From Flavobacterium aeripolare (GTDB lineage Bacteria; Bacteroidota; Bacteroidia; Flavobacteriales; Flavobacteriaceae): a DNA stretch of 64,000 nucleotides. This document shows, piece after piece, positions 43,795-53,253 of this stretch. Positions within the stretch are counted from its first letter, which is position 1, and the number at the start of each line of letters is the position of its first letter. The position numbers were made by a program, and so were the translations under genes. The notes beneath the pieces were generated by a model that had not been told where the DNA came from, did not search any database, and saw nothing but the letters and a program-made list of their open reading frames with translations. The stretch is from positions 1 to 64,000 of the forward strand of contig NZ_JABSNL010000002.1 in NCBI RefSeq assembly GCF_013294025.1. Direction: 5' to 3'.

Positions 43795-44463
43795 ATGAAA
43801 TACCAAGTAGCAATAAAAAGAATAGATACTGTAAATGAAGTAGAAGGATATTGGTCTACCGATGATTTAATACAATTGTGTGAACGATTTAATTTTCCAG
43901 ATGCTGCTACTGCAGAGGTGAAGAATTTACCAGAATTGCTAGAAATGGCGATTTCTGATTACGAACCGCACGAGGCAGCTGCAATTGTACTAGATTATAA
44001 GTTAGGCGAGGAGCTTAATGAGGGACAAATCGAACAGATATCGCACAACATGCTTATTGATAAAGTTTGCGAAGAATATCCTGAAATTCACATGCAAGGA
44101 AGATTGTTTCACGTTAATCAGTTGCTTTTTAAAGCGTATAACGGAAAATTTCCAAATGCAAAAGCTTCTGTAGTTCATTTTTCTATGACTCGTATAGATG
44201 GTGAGCCTGCGGAATTAACTCCTGAAAATGTACTGAAATTGTTGAACAACGGTTTATCTGATCGAAATTTAATCAAACGATTATTTGACGACCAAATGAC
44301 ACAGAACATTCCGTTTCCTAATGCCGCAGCCATTATTTGGGAACTGAATACTACAGACAACATTAATTTTAACTTGGTAACTTCAGAAAACTGGATTAAC
44401 AATGACGATATTATTGCATCTGAATTTGAGGCTGTTCTTGAAGAAATCGAAGAAGAGGACTAA
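43795..44463 (+). CDS. conserved-looking hypothetical protein
   Basis: A 222-residue soluble, acidic protein with no signal peptide or membrane span. It begins YQVAIKRIDTVNEVEGYWSTDDLIQLCERF and ends with an acid-rich tail (EEIEEED). I do not recognise the family. The frame is well formed and followed by a terminator, so it is a real gene, standing alone between the M3 peptidase and purE. Confidence 0.8.
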   Translation: MKYQVAIKRIDTVNEVEGYWSTDDLIQLCERFNFPDAATAEVKNLPELLEMAISDYEPHEAAAIVLDYKLGEELNEGQIEQISHNMLIDKVCEEYPEIHMQGRLFHVNQLLFKAYNGKFPNAKASVVHFSMTRIDGEPAELTPENVLKLLNNGLSDRNLIKRLFDDQMTQNIPFPNAAAIIWELNTTDNINFNLVTSENWINNDDIIASEFEAVLEEIEEED

Positions 44464-44480
44464 GCTTTACAGCTTATAAT

Positions 44481-44513
44481 AAAAAAAGGCTTCCAGAAAT
44501 GGAAGCCTTTTTC
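44481..44513 (+). terminator. bidirectional terminator between the hypothetical gene and purE
   Basis: Arms AAAAAAGGCTTCCA and TGGAAGCCTTTTT around a short loop; serves the plus-strand gene and the convergent purE. Confidence 0.9.
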
Positions 44514-44533
44514 GCATCGTACGTATTTGTACA

Positions 44534-45016
44534 TTATTTTTTCAATCCTTCAGATGATTTATAGACAGCTTCTTTCAAGCTTAATTTGTAGGCAATCATT
44601 TTATCCATAATCACTTTGTCATGGATACCTAAAATTTGTGCCGCTAATATTCCAGCATTTTTTGCTCCGTTTAAGGCCACTGTTGCTACAGGAACACCAC
44701 CAGGCATTTGTAAAATAGATAATATAGAATCCCATCCATCAATTGAATTACTCGATTTTACTGGAACTCCAATTACAGGAAGAGGAGACATTGAAGCCAC
44801 CATTCCAGGTAAATGTGCGGCACCACCAGCACCAGCAATAATCACTGATACACCGTGTGTGTGTGCATTATTACTAAAATCAAATAATTTTTCAGGGGTA
44901 CGGTGAGCAGATACGATATCAACTTCCACTTCGATGTCAAATGATTTTAATATATCAATCGCGTCTTGCATTACGGGCATGTCTGAGATGCTTCCCATGA
45001 TTACGGCTACTTTCAT
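44534..45016 (-). CDS. purE: 5-(carboxyamino)imidazole ribonucleotide mutase
   Basis: PurE class I converts N5-CAIR to CAIR in purine synthesis. The 160-residue protein has GSISDMPVMQDA at the start, VSAHRTPEKLF with the conserved His, IAGAGGAAHLPGMVAS and the C-terminal NGAKNAGILAAQIL. It is downstream of purK on the same strand, with 257 bases between, which hold an open hydrophobic frame without a normal start codon. Confidence 0.97.
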   Translation of the reverse strand: MKVAVIMGSISDMPVMQDAIDILKSFDIEVEVDIVSAHRTPEKLFDFSNNAHTHGVSVIIAGAGGAAHLPGMVASMSPLPVIGVPVKSSNSIDGWDSILSILQMPGGVPVATVALNGAKNAGILAAQILGIHDKVIMDKMIAYKLSLKEAVYKSSEGLKK

Positions 45017-45273
45017 TTTTTATATTTTTTGTTTGATGATTATAAAGATGATATAACTAAAGAATAAAACAGCAATTAAAGTTATTAATAACGATAAAAA
45101 GCTTAAAATTCTCGGGGCTACATATTCGTTTTTATCTAGTAGTTTTATAATATTTTTTTTATGTAATGAGAATTATCAGATATGTTTAAAAAATCTAGTA
45201 TGGCGGTTAAAAAATCCATTTGTAATTATTTAGCGGTAACCTAGACTGAAAACTGCGACTAAAAACTGAAAAA

Positions 45274-46428
45274 CTACTCACTGATCACTCGAATAGTATT
45301 CTTAACATCCTCAGCTATTCTTCTTGCTTCCTTAATATCGGAATTTACAATGGTTACGTGTCCCATTTTTCTAAAAGGACGGGTTTGTTTCTTCCCATAG
45401 ATATGTGGCGTAACACCGTTCCATCCTAGTATAGTTTCAATGTTTTCATAGATAACATTTCCAGAAAATCCATCTTCACCTACTAAGTTTACCATAATTC
45501 CGGCTACTTTACTATCTGTATTTCCTAAAGGTAGATCTAAAACAGCGCGTATATGGTTTTCAAATTGTGAGGTGTAACTTGCTTCAATAGAGTAATGACC
45601 AGAATTGTGTGGGCGAGGAGCAACTTCATTTACTAATATTTCGTCATCTTCTGTTTGGAACATTTCAACCGCAAGCAATCCTACGTGGTTGAATTTCTCT
45701 GAAACATTCAAGGCGATTGCTCTTGCTTTTTCAGCTACTTTATCATCTATTCTTGCAGGGCAAATTACATATTCTACTTGGTTTGCTTCTGGATGAAATT
45801 CCATTTCGACAACGGGGTAGGTTTTAATTTCGCCTGATGGATTGCGACAAACAATTACTGCTAATTCATTTTTAAATGGTACCATGTCCTCAGCTATGCA
45901 TTCTACATCGGGTAGATTAATAAGGTCAAATGTCGAACGAACGATTTTTACACCATTTCCATCGTAACCAAATTCGGCACACTTCCAAACAAACGGGAAG
46001 TCTAACTCGTCTTTTTCCAATGATTTTTTAAGGTCAGCGAGATCTACAAAACGAAGGTGTTTTGAAGTAGGAATAGTATTCTCAACATAAAAATCTTTTT
46101 GCTTTCCTTTATTTTGAATTGCTTTTAACGTTTTAGGAGAAGGATATATTTTTAAACCTTCATTTTCTAATTTTTCTAACGCTTCAAGATTGACTAGTTC
46201 GATTTCAATTGTTAGCACATCGACCATTTTTCCAAATTGGTATACGGTTTCAAAATTCATTAGGTCGCCCTTAAAAAACTTGTTGCATGCCATTCTCGAA
46301 GGAGCTTCGTCGCTTGGATCTAATACATAGGTTTGAATATCAAATTTTCGAGTATCAAAAAGTAGCATTTTACCTAATTGGCCGCCACCTAAGATGCCCA
46401 ATTTGAATTCAGAAGAGAAATAATTCAT
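45274..46428 (-). CDS. purK: N5-carboxyaminoimidazole ribonucleotide synthase
   Basis: PurK uses ATP and bicarbonate to carboxylate AIR to N5-CAIR, the step before PurE. The 384-residue ATP-grasp protein begins LGILGGGQLGKMLLFDTRK, has FVWKCAEFGYDGNGVKI, AEDMVPFKNELAVIV and the ATP-grasp end LLAVEMFQTEDDEILVNEVAPRPHNSGHY. A -7 TATCTTTG box is on the minus strand just upstream (46449-46456). Confidence 0.96.
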   Translation of the reverse strand: MNYFSSEFKLGILGGGQLGKMLLFDTRKFDIQTYVLDPSDEAPSRMACNKFFKGDLMNFETVYQFGKMVDVLTIEIELVNLEALEKLENEGLKIYPSPKTLKAIQNKGKQKDFYVENTIPTSKHLRFVDLADLKKSLEKDELDFPFVWKCAEFGYDGNGVKIVRSTFDLINLPDVECIAEDMVPFKNELAVIVCRNPSGEIKTYPVVEMEFHPEANQVEYVICPARIDDKVAEKARAIALNVSEKFNHVGLLAVEMFQTEDDEILVNEVAPRPHNSGHYSIEASYTSQFENHIRAVLDLPLGNTDSKVAGIMVNLVGEDGFSGNVIYENIETILGWNGVTPHIYGKKQTRPFRKMGHVTIVNSDIKEARRIAEDVKNTIRVISE

Positions 46429-46482
46429 TGTGTTGTAGTTTGTATGAGCAAAGATACTTTTTATCGCTCAAATGAAGAAGCG

Positions 46483-47013
46483 CTATTTTATTTTCTTCAA
46501 TATTTCACGTGCTACAGCTTTATATGCTGAGGAATGCGTAGGGTAATCTTGGATAAGGATTTCTTTTAATTCGGGGTGAATCCAACGAATTTCTTTACCG
46601 AGTTCGTATAATGTTCGAATAGCATACGCCTTTGTAGCTACTTTTCTATTTGTTGTAATTAACCAATCGAGGCAATTCTCTGTGATTAAGTTTTGTTGCT
46701 TACTGCTTAGAGTTAAGTGTCTGCTTATATGAAGGCAGGTTTTAGCAGCAGATCGAATGGCACTTTCATTTTTGAATTTATTTATGTTTTGACAAAAGAA
46801 ATCCAAATGATCGGTTAACAGATGAGGCTGTGTGTCGATAATCATTTCGAGAATCCATGTAGCTTTGTGGTGATTGCAATCGAGTGTATTAAATGAGAGT
46901 GTAACCAAATCACATAATAAGGTAGGGTCATTTAAAATAATGGTGACATTAGCAAGGCGACTACTGCGATGCGCGGTGCTATTAGTAATGTTTTTATAAA
47001 TTTGATCGTCCAT
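46483..47013 (-). CDS. HEAT-repeat-like helical protein, unknown function
   Basis: A 176-residue all-helical protein with a repeated pattern of paired helices (HKATWILEMIID, IRSAAKTCLHIS, VATKAYAIRTLYELG), resembling HEAT repeats. Similar proteins in flavobacteria are sometimes labelled adenylosuccinate lyase, but no lyase motif is present here and the length is far too short. It lies head to head with hpt and just upstream of purK on the same strand. Confidence 0.7.
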   Translation of the reverse strand: MDDQIYKNITNSTAHRSSRLANVTIILNDPTLLCDLVTLSFNTLDCNHHKATWILEMIIDTQPHLLTDHLDFFCQNINKFKNESAIRSAAKTCLHISRHLTLSSKQQNLITENCLDWLITTNRKVATKAYAIRTLYELGKEIRWIHPELKEILIQDYPTHSSAYKAVAREILKKIK

Positions 47014-47124
47014 CTAGAATCAAAATTAGCTCTTTTTTTAGTTGTACGCTATTCTTATGCTTTTAATTCTGAAATGGCAACTCAGAAATTCCTATCTTTG
47101 TCCATTATTTTAAACACAAAAATA

Positions 47125-47655
47125 ATGATTCAACTTCACGATAAACAATTTGTTCCGTTTATATCAGCAGACGAAATTGCTCAGGCAATCGATAAAATGG
47201 CAGCTCAAGTAACCGCTGATTTAGGGGCAGAAATACCTGTTTTTATAGGGGTTTTAAATGGCTCTTTTATGGTGGTTTCTGATTTTATGAAAGCATATAA
47301 AGGTGCTTGCGAGCTTAGTTTTATAAAAATGGCTTCTTATGAAGGAACATCTTCTACAGAAGAGGTAAAGCAATTAATAGGTTTAAACCAAGATTTAACA
47401 GGCCGTACTGTAGTAATTATCGAAGACATCGTAGATACTGGAAATACACTTGTTGAAATTAAAGCTTTATTTGAGGCACGTAATATAAAGGAGCTAAAGA
47501 TAGCAACTTTGTTTTATAAGCCAGAAGCGTACAAAAAAGACATTAAGATTGACTATATTGGAATCGAAATTCCAAATAAATTTATAGTAGGTTTTGGTCT
47601 GGACTATGATGGTCATGGAAGAAACCTTTCAGAAGTATATCAATTAAAAGAATAA
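47125..47655 (+). CDS. hpt: hypoxanthine phosphoribosyltransferase
   Basis: A purine-salvage enzyme that joins hypoxanthine (and guanine) to PRPP. The 176-residue protein has the PRPP loop VVIIEDIVDTGNTLVEI, the early GVLNGSFM loop and VGFGLDYDGHGRNLSEVY near the C-terminus. The frame is open from 46969, but the conserved protein starts at the ATG at 47125 (MIQLHDKQF), and a -7 TATCTTTG at 47093-47100 supports that start. adk follows 16 bases later. Confidence 0.95.
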   Translation: MIQLHDKQFVPFISADEIAQAIDKMAAQVTADLGAEIPVFIGVLNGSFMVVSDFMKAYKGACELSFIKMASYEGTSSTEEVKQLIGLNQDLTGRTVVIIEDIVDTGNTLVEIKALFEARNIKELKIATLFYKPEAYKKDIKIDYIGIEIPNKFIVGFGLDYDGHGRNLSEVYQLKE

Positions 47656-47671
47656 TCACGCAACACACATT

Positions 47672-48244
47672 ATGACTAACATCGTCTTATTTGGGAAACC
47701 AGGAGCAGGAAAAGGAACGCAGGCTGAATTTTTAAAAGAGAAATATAAATTAACACACATTTCAACAGGTGATGTATTTCGTTTCAATTTAAAAAATGAT
47801 ACTGAATTAGGGAAACAATGTAAAGTTTTTATGGATGCTGGAGATTTAGTTCCAGATGAATTAACAACTAAGATGTTAATCGATGAGGTTAATAAACATC
47901 CTGATACTAATGGTATTTTATTTGATGGATATCCAAGAACATTATCACAAGCGAGAGACTTAGATGTTTTTCTGGAGTCGATAGGTTCAAAAGTTGCAGC
48001 AACGATTGCTCTTGAGGCAGATGACGAAATCTTGATTCAACGTTTATTAGAACGCGGAAAAACAAGTGGAAGAATTGACGATCAGGATGAAGACAAGATT
48101 AGAAATCGTTACCAAGAATACAATGAGAAAACAGCTCCTTTAATGGGTTATTACGAAGAACAAAATAAGTTTCATGCTGTTGACGGTATTGGATCTATTG
48201 ATGAAATAACAAAAAGGTTGAGCACAGTTATAGATAGTTTATAG
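47672..48244 (+). CDS. adk: adenylate kinase
   Basis: Interconverts AMP, ADP and ATP. The 190-residue protein has the P-loop GKPGAGKGTQ at residues 8-17, the AMP-binding region STGDVFR, DGYPRTLSQARDLD and the LID region RLLERGKTSGRIDD. The LID is the short form without a zinc knuckle. It follows hpt closely, so the two purine genes are probably co-transcribed. Confidence 0.97.
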   Translation: MTNIVLFGKPGAGKGTQAEFLKEKYKLTHISTGDVFRFNLKNDTELGKQCKVFMDAGDLVPDELTTKMLIDEVNKHPDTNGILFDGYPRTLSQARDLDVFLESIGSKVAATIALEADDEILIQRLLERGKTSGRIDDQDEDKIRNRYQEYNEKTAPLMGYYEEQNKFHAVDGIGSIDEITKRLSTVIDSL

Positions 48245-48335
48245 GAAACGCATTCTAATTTTTGAAAATTTATTTATTCGAAAAAAAATACTGTAACACA
48301 ATTAATTTAAATTACCATTTTGCTATAAATCTTAC

Positions 48336-49610
48336 ATGGAAATACTAATAATTCTTTTTTTAATTATCCTGAACGGACTTTTCTCTATGTCGGAAATCGC
48401 ATTGATTTCTGCTCGAAAAAACAGACTTGAATCTGCGGCTAAAAAAGGCAACAAAAGTGCTCAAATAGCACTTGAGCTAGCTAATGCTCCTAATAAGTTC
48501 TTGTCAACAGTTCAAATAGGGATCACGCTTATAGGTATTTTAACAGGTATCTATAGTGGAGATAAAGTTACTAGTGATGTACAACTTTTTGTGAGTTCAT
48601 TTGATGCACTTAAGCCATATGCTGCAACAATGTCTGTGGTAATTGTTGTTGTTATTTTGACTTTTTTCTCTCTAGTGTTAGGGGAATTATTACCTAAAAG
48701 GATTGGTTTGAATTATCCTGAAACAATTGCAAAAAAGGTGGCAATGCCTATGAAAGTTGTGTCGATAGTTACGGCTCCTTTTATATGGTTGTTGACAAAT
48801 TCGACTGAATTTCTAATGAATATTCTTCAAATCAGACCTAATACCGATGGTAAAGTCACTGAGGAAGAGATTAAAGCGATTATAAAAGAAGGTACAGAAG
48901 GTGGAGAGGTTCAAGAAATTGAGCAAGATATCGTAGAGCGCGTTTTTCATATTGGAGATAGAAAAATAAATTCATTGATGACGCATAGAAAATCAGTGGT
49001 TTTCTTGCCATTACATGCTACAAAGAGCGAGGTCAAGAGCTTTATGCTTGAAGAACTTCACTCTATTTATCCTGTATATAACGATAATTACGACGATATT
49101 GTAGGGGTAGCAAATTTAAAAAATATGTTTGCTAATATTGATGCTGAGAATTTTAATCTCGCCTCAATCATGACAGACGCTCCGTTTATGATGGAACATA
49201 CTACGGCTTATAAAGCCTTAGAGCAGTTCAAGAAAACCGGTATTCATTATGCATTTGTCGCTGATGAATATGGTATTTTTCAAGGAGTCATTACTTTGAA
49301 TGATATTTTAGAAGCATTAGTAGGTGATGCTTCTGAATTTTATAAAGACGATTTTCAGTTGGTAGAACGAGAAGATGGTACATGGCTGGTAGATGGTCAT
49401 TATTCATTACATGATTTTCTAACTTATTTTGAATTAGACGATTTGATAAATGATTACGATGTTACCACAGTAAGCGGCTTAGTTATGACTGAATTGTCAC
49501 ACATACCTAAGCAAGGTGAGAAATTAGTTTGGAACAAGTTTCAGCTTGAGGTAATCGATATGGATGGTATCAAAATTGACAAAGTGATTGTAAAGTCACT
49601 ACGCAAATAA
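48336..49610 (+). CDS. CNNM/CorC-family (hemolysin-like) membrane protein
   Basis: A 424-residue protein with an N-terminal DUF21 membrane domain (about 1-190, with FSMSEIALISARKNRLE and TVQIGITLIGILTGIYSG), a pair of CBS domains (about 205-335, SLMTHRKSVVFLP...GVANLKNMF and GVITLNDILEALVG) and a C-terminal CorC_HlyC domain (about 345-424). Relatives take part in Mg2+ or Co2+ transport; the hemolysin name is historical. It is a single gene. Confidence 0.9.
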   Translation: MEILIILFLIILNGLFSMSEIALISARKNRLESAAKKGNKSAQIALELANAPNKFLSTVQIGITLIGILTGIYSGDKVTSDVQLFVSSFDALKPYAATMSVVIVVVILTFFSLVLGELLPKRIGLNYPETIAKKVAMPMKVVSIVTAPFIWLLTNSTEFLMNILQIRPNTDGKVTEEEIKAIIKEGTEGGEVQEIEQDIVERVFHIGDRKINSLMTHRKSVVFLPLHATKSEVKSFMLEELHSIYPVYNDNYDDIVGVANLKNMFANIDAENFNLASIMTDAPFMMEHTTAYKALEQFKKTGIHYAFVADEYGIFQGVITLNDILEALVGDASEFYKDDFQLVEREDGTWLVDGHYSLHDFLTYFELDDLINDYDVTTVSGLVMTELSHIPKQGEKLVWNKFQLEVIDMDGIKIDKVIVKSLRK

Positions 49611-49732
49611 AGCACAATATAAACGTTTTTAAAATAGAGACGTTTACTAGAAATAATAGATTAAGAATACAGAAAATTTAGTGAGCAATTTAAAATTGTT
49701 TTGATTGTCGCTAAATAAATACAATAGAAATT

Positions 49733-50734
49733 ATGACTGAAGGGAACTTCGTAGATTACGTGAAAATATTTGTTTCTTCTGGTAAAGGAGGGAAAGGGTC
49801 TACGCACTTGCATAGAGAGAAATTTATTGAAAAAGGTGGACCTGATGGAGGTGACGGAGGTCGTGGTGGACACATTTATTTAGTAGGTAATAAAGGATTG
49901 TGGACTTTGTTTCACCTTAAGTTTGCAAGACACGTAAAAGCTGGAAACGGTGGAGACGGTAGTGGAGATAGAAGTACAGGAGCTGATGGAGACGATAAAA
50001 TTATCGAAGTGCCATTAGGAACTGTCGTTAAAGATAAAGAAACTGGAGAAGTTTTATTCGAAATCACTGATGATGGAGAAAAACAAGTGCTTTCCAGAGG
50101 AGGTAAAGGTGGATTAGGAAACTGGCATTTTAGAAGTTCGACAAATCAAACACCTCGCTATTCTCAACCAGGTTTACCAGGTACAGAGATGGATGTGATT
50201 CTTGAGCTTAAAGTGCTAGCTGATGTAGGATTAGTTGGTTTCCCTAATGCAGGTAAATCTACTTTATTATCAGTGTTGACATCTGCTAAGCCAAAAATTG
50301 CTGATTATCCTTTTACAACGTTAAAACCAAATTTAGGTATCGTTGCATACAGAGATTATCAGTCGTTTGTAATTGCTGATATTCCTGGAATTATAGAAGG
50401 TGCTGCTGAAGGTAAAGGTTTAGGTCATTATTTTCTACGTCATATTGAACGTAATTCTACCTTGTTATTTCTTGTTCCAGTAGATACTCCTGATATTAAA
50501 GGAGAGTATGATATTCTGGTAAATGAGTTGACTAAGTATAATCCAGAAATGTTAGATAAAGAACGTTTATTAGTGATATCTAAGTGTGACATGCTAGACG
50601 ACGAGTTAAAAGCCGAGCTTAAAACAGAATTAGATGTATCGTTTAAGGATGTTCCTTATATGTTTATTTCATCTGTAGCGCAACAAGGATTAACTGAGTT
50701 AAAAGATAAATTATGGAAAATGTTAAATGACTAA
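49733..50734 (+). CDS. obgE: GTPase ObgE
   Basis: A conserved GTPase of ribosome (50S) assembly. The 333-residue protein has the Gly-rich Obg domain (about 1-160) and the GTPase domain with G1 GFPNAGKS at 169-176, the TTLKP G2 segment, G3 DIPG near 215 and G4 as SKCD near 283. The C-terminal extra domain found in some Obg proteins is absent, as usual in Bacteroidota. Confidence 0.96.
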   Translation: MTEGNFVDYVKIFVSSGKGGKGSTHLHREKFIEKGGPDGGDGGRGGHIYLVGNKGLWTLFHLKFARHVKAGNGGDGSGDRSTGADGDDKIIEVPLGTVVKDKETGEVLFEITDDGEKQVLSRGGKGGLGNWHFRSSTNQTPRYSQPGLPGTEMDVILELKVLADVGLVGFPNAGKSTLLSVLTSAKPKIADYPFTTLKPNLGIVAYRDYQSFVIADIPGIIEGAAEGKGLGHYFLRHIERNSTLLFLVPVDTPDIKGEYDILVNELTKYNPEMLDKERLLVISKCDMLDDELKAELKTELDVSFKDVPYMFISSVAQQGLTELKDKLWKMLND

Positions 50735-50760
50735 TTAGTTGTTTATTTTCTTCTTGTTAT

Positions 50761-50798
50761 AAAAAAATCCGTTTCAATATTTTGAAACGGATTTTTTT
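50761..50798 (+). terminator. bidirectional terminator after obgE
   Basis: Arms AAAAAATCCGTTTCAA and TTGAAACGGATTTTTT with a short loop, between convergent obgE and the LysM gene. Confidence 0.92.
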
Positions 50799-50807
50799 AT
50801 TTTAACA

Positions 50808-51266
50808 TTATTCATTTGGTATTCTTAGTACCTGTCCAGGATAGATTTTGTCTGGATCTGTAAGCATTGGTTTATTGGCCTCAAAAATTAGATTATACTT
50901 ATTAGCATCTCCATAATATTTTTTTGCAATTTTAGAAAGCCAATCACCTGTTTCAACAGTATGGTACCTAGCTTCGGGCTCTTTTACTGCCACATCCATC
51001 TGATTGTCTACTTCAGATACACTCTCAATATTCCCTACTGCTAGTGCAATTTTTTCGGCATCTACTTGCTTATCGACTTCTCCTTTTAAGGTCACTGTTC
51101 CACCTTGTAGGTATATTTTTAAACTTTTAAAAGGCAATTTCATAGATTGCACGTGATTGAGCAGAGCACTAGCTTTCAAAGTTTCTTTTTCAGCAACTGG
51201 TGCTTCTTCCTCTTTTTTGCCAAATAATTTTGTACCGGCTCCTTTTATAAATGATAATAGTCCCAT
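50808..51266 (-). CDS. BON and LysM domain protein (Kbp/YgaU-like)
   Basis: A 152-residue protein with a BON domain (about 35-102) and a C-terminal LysM domain (about 102-150, YHTVETGDWLSKIAKKYYGD...IYPGQVLRIP). This layout matches Kbp/YgaU, a potassium-binding protein in E. coli. There is no signal peptide. I start at the ATG at 51264-51266 (MGLLSFIKGAGTKLFGKK), which is where such proteins begin, not at an earlier in-frame codon. Confidence 0.85.
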   Translation of the reverse strand: MGLLSFIKGAGTKLFGKKEEEAPVAEKETLKASALLNHVQSMKLPFKSLKIYLQGGTVTLKGEVDKQVDAEKIALAVGNIESVSEVDNQMDVAVKEPEARYHTVETGDWLSKIAKKYYGDANKYNLIFEANKPMLTDPDKIYPGQVLRIPNE

Positions 51267-51365
51267 ATTTTTTATGTATTGGTTAATACAGAACAAGTTA
51301 GCTATTTTTTTAAAGCTACAGTTAACTACAGTTTTAAAGTTTTGTGAAATTTTACAAAGAGAATG

Positions 51366-51827
51366 TTAACTAATCTTTACTACTGAGTCTATTACCCATG
51401 CTGGGCCTATAAGTAAAAATTGTAAATCTTTAATAAACGATGGTTTTTTGCCTTCTATTTTATGTCCATAAAATTGTCCTATCCATCCTACAGCAAAAAC
51501 GGTTATAGAGAACCAAAGTAATGGAATATGTTGTCCTATTGCATAATTGCCTATTAAACAGATTGCCGTGAATAAAGTCATTTTTAGTCCCATAGGTAGC
51601 GATAGTCTAAAGTAAAATATCAATACAAATAATATCACCATAAAAGCCCAATTAGCAAATACGGGATGAATTGTGGCAAGAGGTAGTAGTAACTCACTTG
51701 GAATACTCATGAATAAACCAACCACTGAGAAAAATATTAGGGGAACACATATGTAGTGTATTTTCTTGTTAGTAACATTCTTATGACTAACGCCATATTC
51801 TGCAAACCATTCCTCTAGTGTTTTCAT
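51366..51827 (-). CDS. Mpo1/DUF962-family membrane protein
   Basis: A 153-residue protein with about four spans. The N-terminal WFAEYGVSHKNVTNKKIHYICVPL region and the later WIGQFYGHKIEGKKPSF carry the His residues that bind iron in yeast Mpo1, a dioxygenase of 2-hydroxy fatty acids. The bacterial substrate is not known. It is a single gene next to the second dispersed repeat. Confidence 0.85.
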   Translation of the reverse strand: MKTLEEWFAEYGVSHKNVTNKKIHYICVPLIFFSVVGLFMSIPSELLLPLATIHPVFANWAFMVILFVLIFYFRLSLPMGLKMTLFTAICLIGNYAIGQHIPLLWFSITVFAVGWIGQFYGHKIEGKKPSFIKDLQFLLIGPAWVIDSVVKIS

Positions 51828-51913
51828 GTTTTATTTTTTACTAATTTAATAAAAAATAGCGAAATCTATCGAATAAGCTCTTTATTGTTGCGAATGTGGT
51901 TTTCTTTTTTGGA

Positions 51914-52018
51914 TGAGGGATAGCAATGGGATTCCTTTTATGAGTTTTTACTCATAAAAGATTGCAATGTATAGCCCGACCCTCACAAGACCTTTTGGGA
52001 TTGTGGTGGGGCAGCCCC
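51914..52018 (+). repeat. structured dispersed repeat, copy 2
   Basis: Shares TGAGGGATAG, TTCCTTTTATG, CATAAAAGATTG and ATAGCCCGACCC with copy 1 (10974-11084) in the same order. The first hairpin has ATGAGT/ACTCAT at its tip where copy 1 has another sequence, and the second is CTCACAA...TTGTGGTGGG. A T-rich run precedes it as in copy 1. It is 11 bases from the 3' end of the minus-strand glycosyltransferase gene. Confidence 0.75.
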
Positions 52019-52029
52019 TGCAACTTTAT

Positions 52030-53019
52030 CTATCGAGCATAATTATTAAAAAGATAATCTAATGTTTCGGGAATATTGTTTGCTTGAATTTTGGGATATA
52101 AGATGTGTGAGTTTAACCAGTTAGTAATGATTTTGTCAAAGTTTTTATCGATTTGGTATACCACAGGCACGCCTAGTTTTTTTAGTGCAGCGGCATTACA
52201 TTCTTGTTCATAATGATTACGAATGGGAATAGATAGTAGCTTTTTACCAAGATATAAGGCCTCTGCGGGTGTTTCAAAGCCGCCGCCAGTTATAATGCCA
52301 TGACATGTGATAAGACTTTGATTAAACTGTTGCTGATTTACAGGGTAGTAAGTAATGTTGGCAATAGTGTGCTTGTATGTCGTACCTGCTAGAAACCAGT
52401 GAAAGTTGACATTATGCAAGTTTCTAAAAGCTTTTTCTAAGCAATCTTTATCAAATGAGGGAAGATAAACGGTAATGTGCTCAAGGTCTACGGCTGTTGC
52501 GGCAATTATCTCATCCTTGATAATGGGAGGCTTAATAAAGCTATCGTAGTTTTCAAAATGGAGACCAATATTTTGTGGTGCTTGGGCGTAATGTTTTAAA
52601 ACCATTTCTCCAAGGACACTTTTCTTTTCGGGTCTGGGTGTGTTTTGTGATATAAAACTAGCTTGATGTCCAAACTGTACTGAAGGAACTTTTTGCAATT
52701 TGCAAGCGAGTGATGTGATAGCATCAAAATCATTGATAATAATATCGTAGTTCTTGAGAGGTAGGGAGGCTGCATCTTTGTAGATTTGTCTCGGTCGAAT
52801 GTTTTTAGTGATGTTTAAGTAATCAAGGCCTCCACACTTACTGTAATACAAACTGCAGCCTTTACTGTGATAAGCGATGGGAATATTCAATTCTAAGGTG
52901 GCGTTGCTACCACTAAGGAAAAAGTCTACTTGACCATGTTTTAAAAGGTAAGGGTGTAATTGTGTGGCTCTACTTATATGTCCGTTTCCGGTGGCTTGAA
53001 TGGCATAAAATATTTTCAT
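52030..53019 (-). CDS. glycosyltransferase, GT-B fold (family 28-like)
   Basis: A 329-residue protein beginning MKIFYAIQATGNGHISRA, the nucleotide-sugar transferase N-terminal loop, with ITGGGFETPAEALYLGKKLLSIPI near residue 245, the donor-binding GGGG/E motif of MurG-like enzymes, followed by QECNAAAL. The frame extends 24 bases upstream, but the ATG at 53017-53019 is the natural start. It is probably cytoplasmic and acts on a lipid or glycan acceptor that is unknown. Confidence 0.8.
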   Translation of the reverse strand: MKIFYAIQATGNGHISRATQLHPYLLKHGQVDFFLSGSNATLELNIPIAYHSKGCSLYYSKCGGLDYLNITKNIRPRQIYKDAASLPLKNYDIIINDFDAITSLACKLQKVPSVQFGHQASFISQNTPRPEKKSVLGEMVLKHYAQAPQNIGLHFENYDSFIKPPIIKDEIIAATAVDLEHITVYLPSFDKDCLEKAFRNLHNVNFHWFLAGTTYKHTIANITYYPVNQQQFNQSLITCHGIITGGGFETPAEALYLGKKLLSIPIRNHYEQECNAAALKKLGVPVVYQIDKNFDKIITNWLNSHILYPKIQANNIPETLDYLFNNYAR

Positions 53020-53253
53020 AGTGGTTGGTTTATTAGCGTGCAATTGCTTGGTGTCGCTATTTAGAAATTATTACTGGCAAGAACTTTGTGAAGTAGGACG
53101 ATATGTATTATTTGTTTTAAGGCTTAAAATGCTAATTTAGAAAGTGTATGTTATTAGAAAGTGTTTTAAAGATTTCTATTTTATTATACTTTTTAGTTTC
53201 AATGTTGGTCAATAAACTTTTCCATGCTTGTAATAATTTCTTATTTTTGAAAA

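Noticed and set aside
46483-47013. Adenylosuccinate lyase
   Set aside because: Too short and without the lyase signature; the helix pattern is HEAT-like.
46969-47124. N-terminal extension of hypoxanthine phosphoribosyltransferase
   Set aside because: It overlaps the divergent gene start and lies before the -7 box at 47093-47100; the conserved protein begins at 47125.
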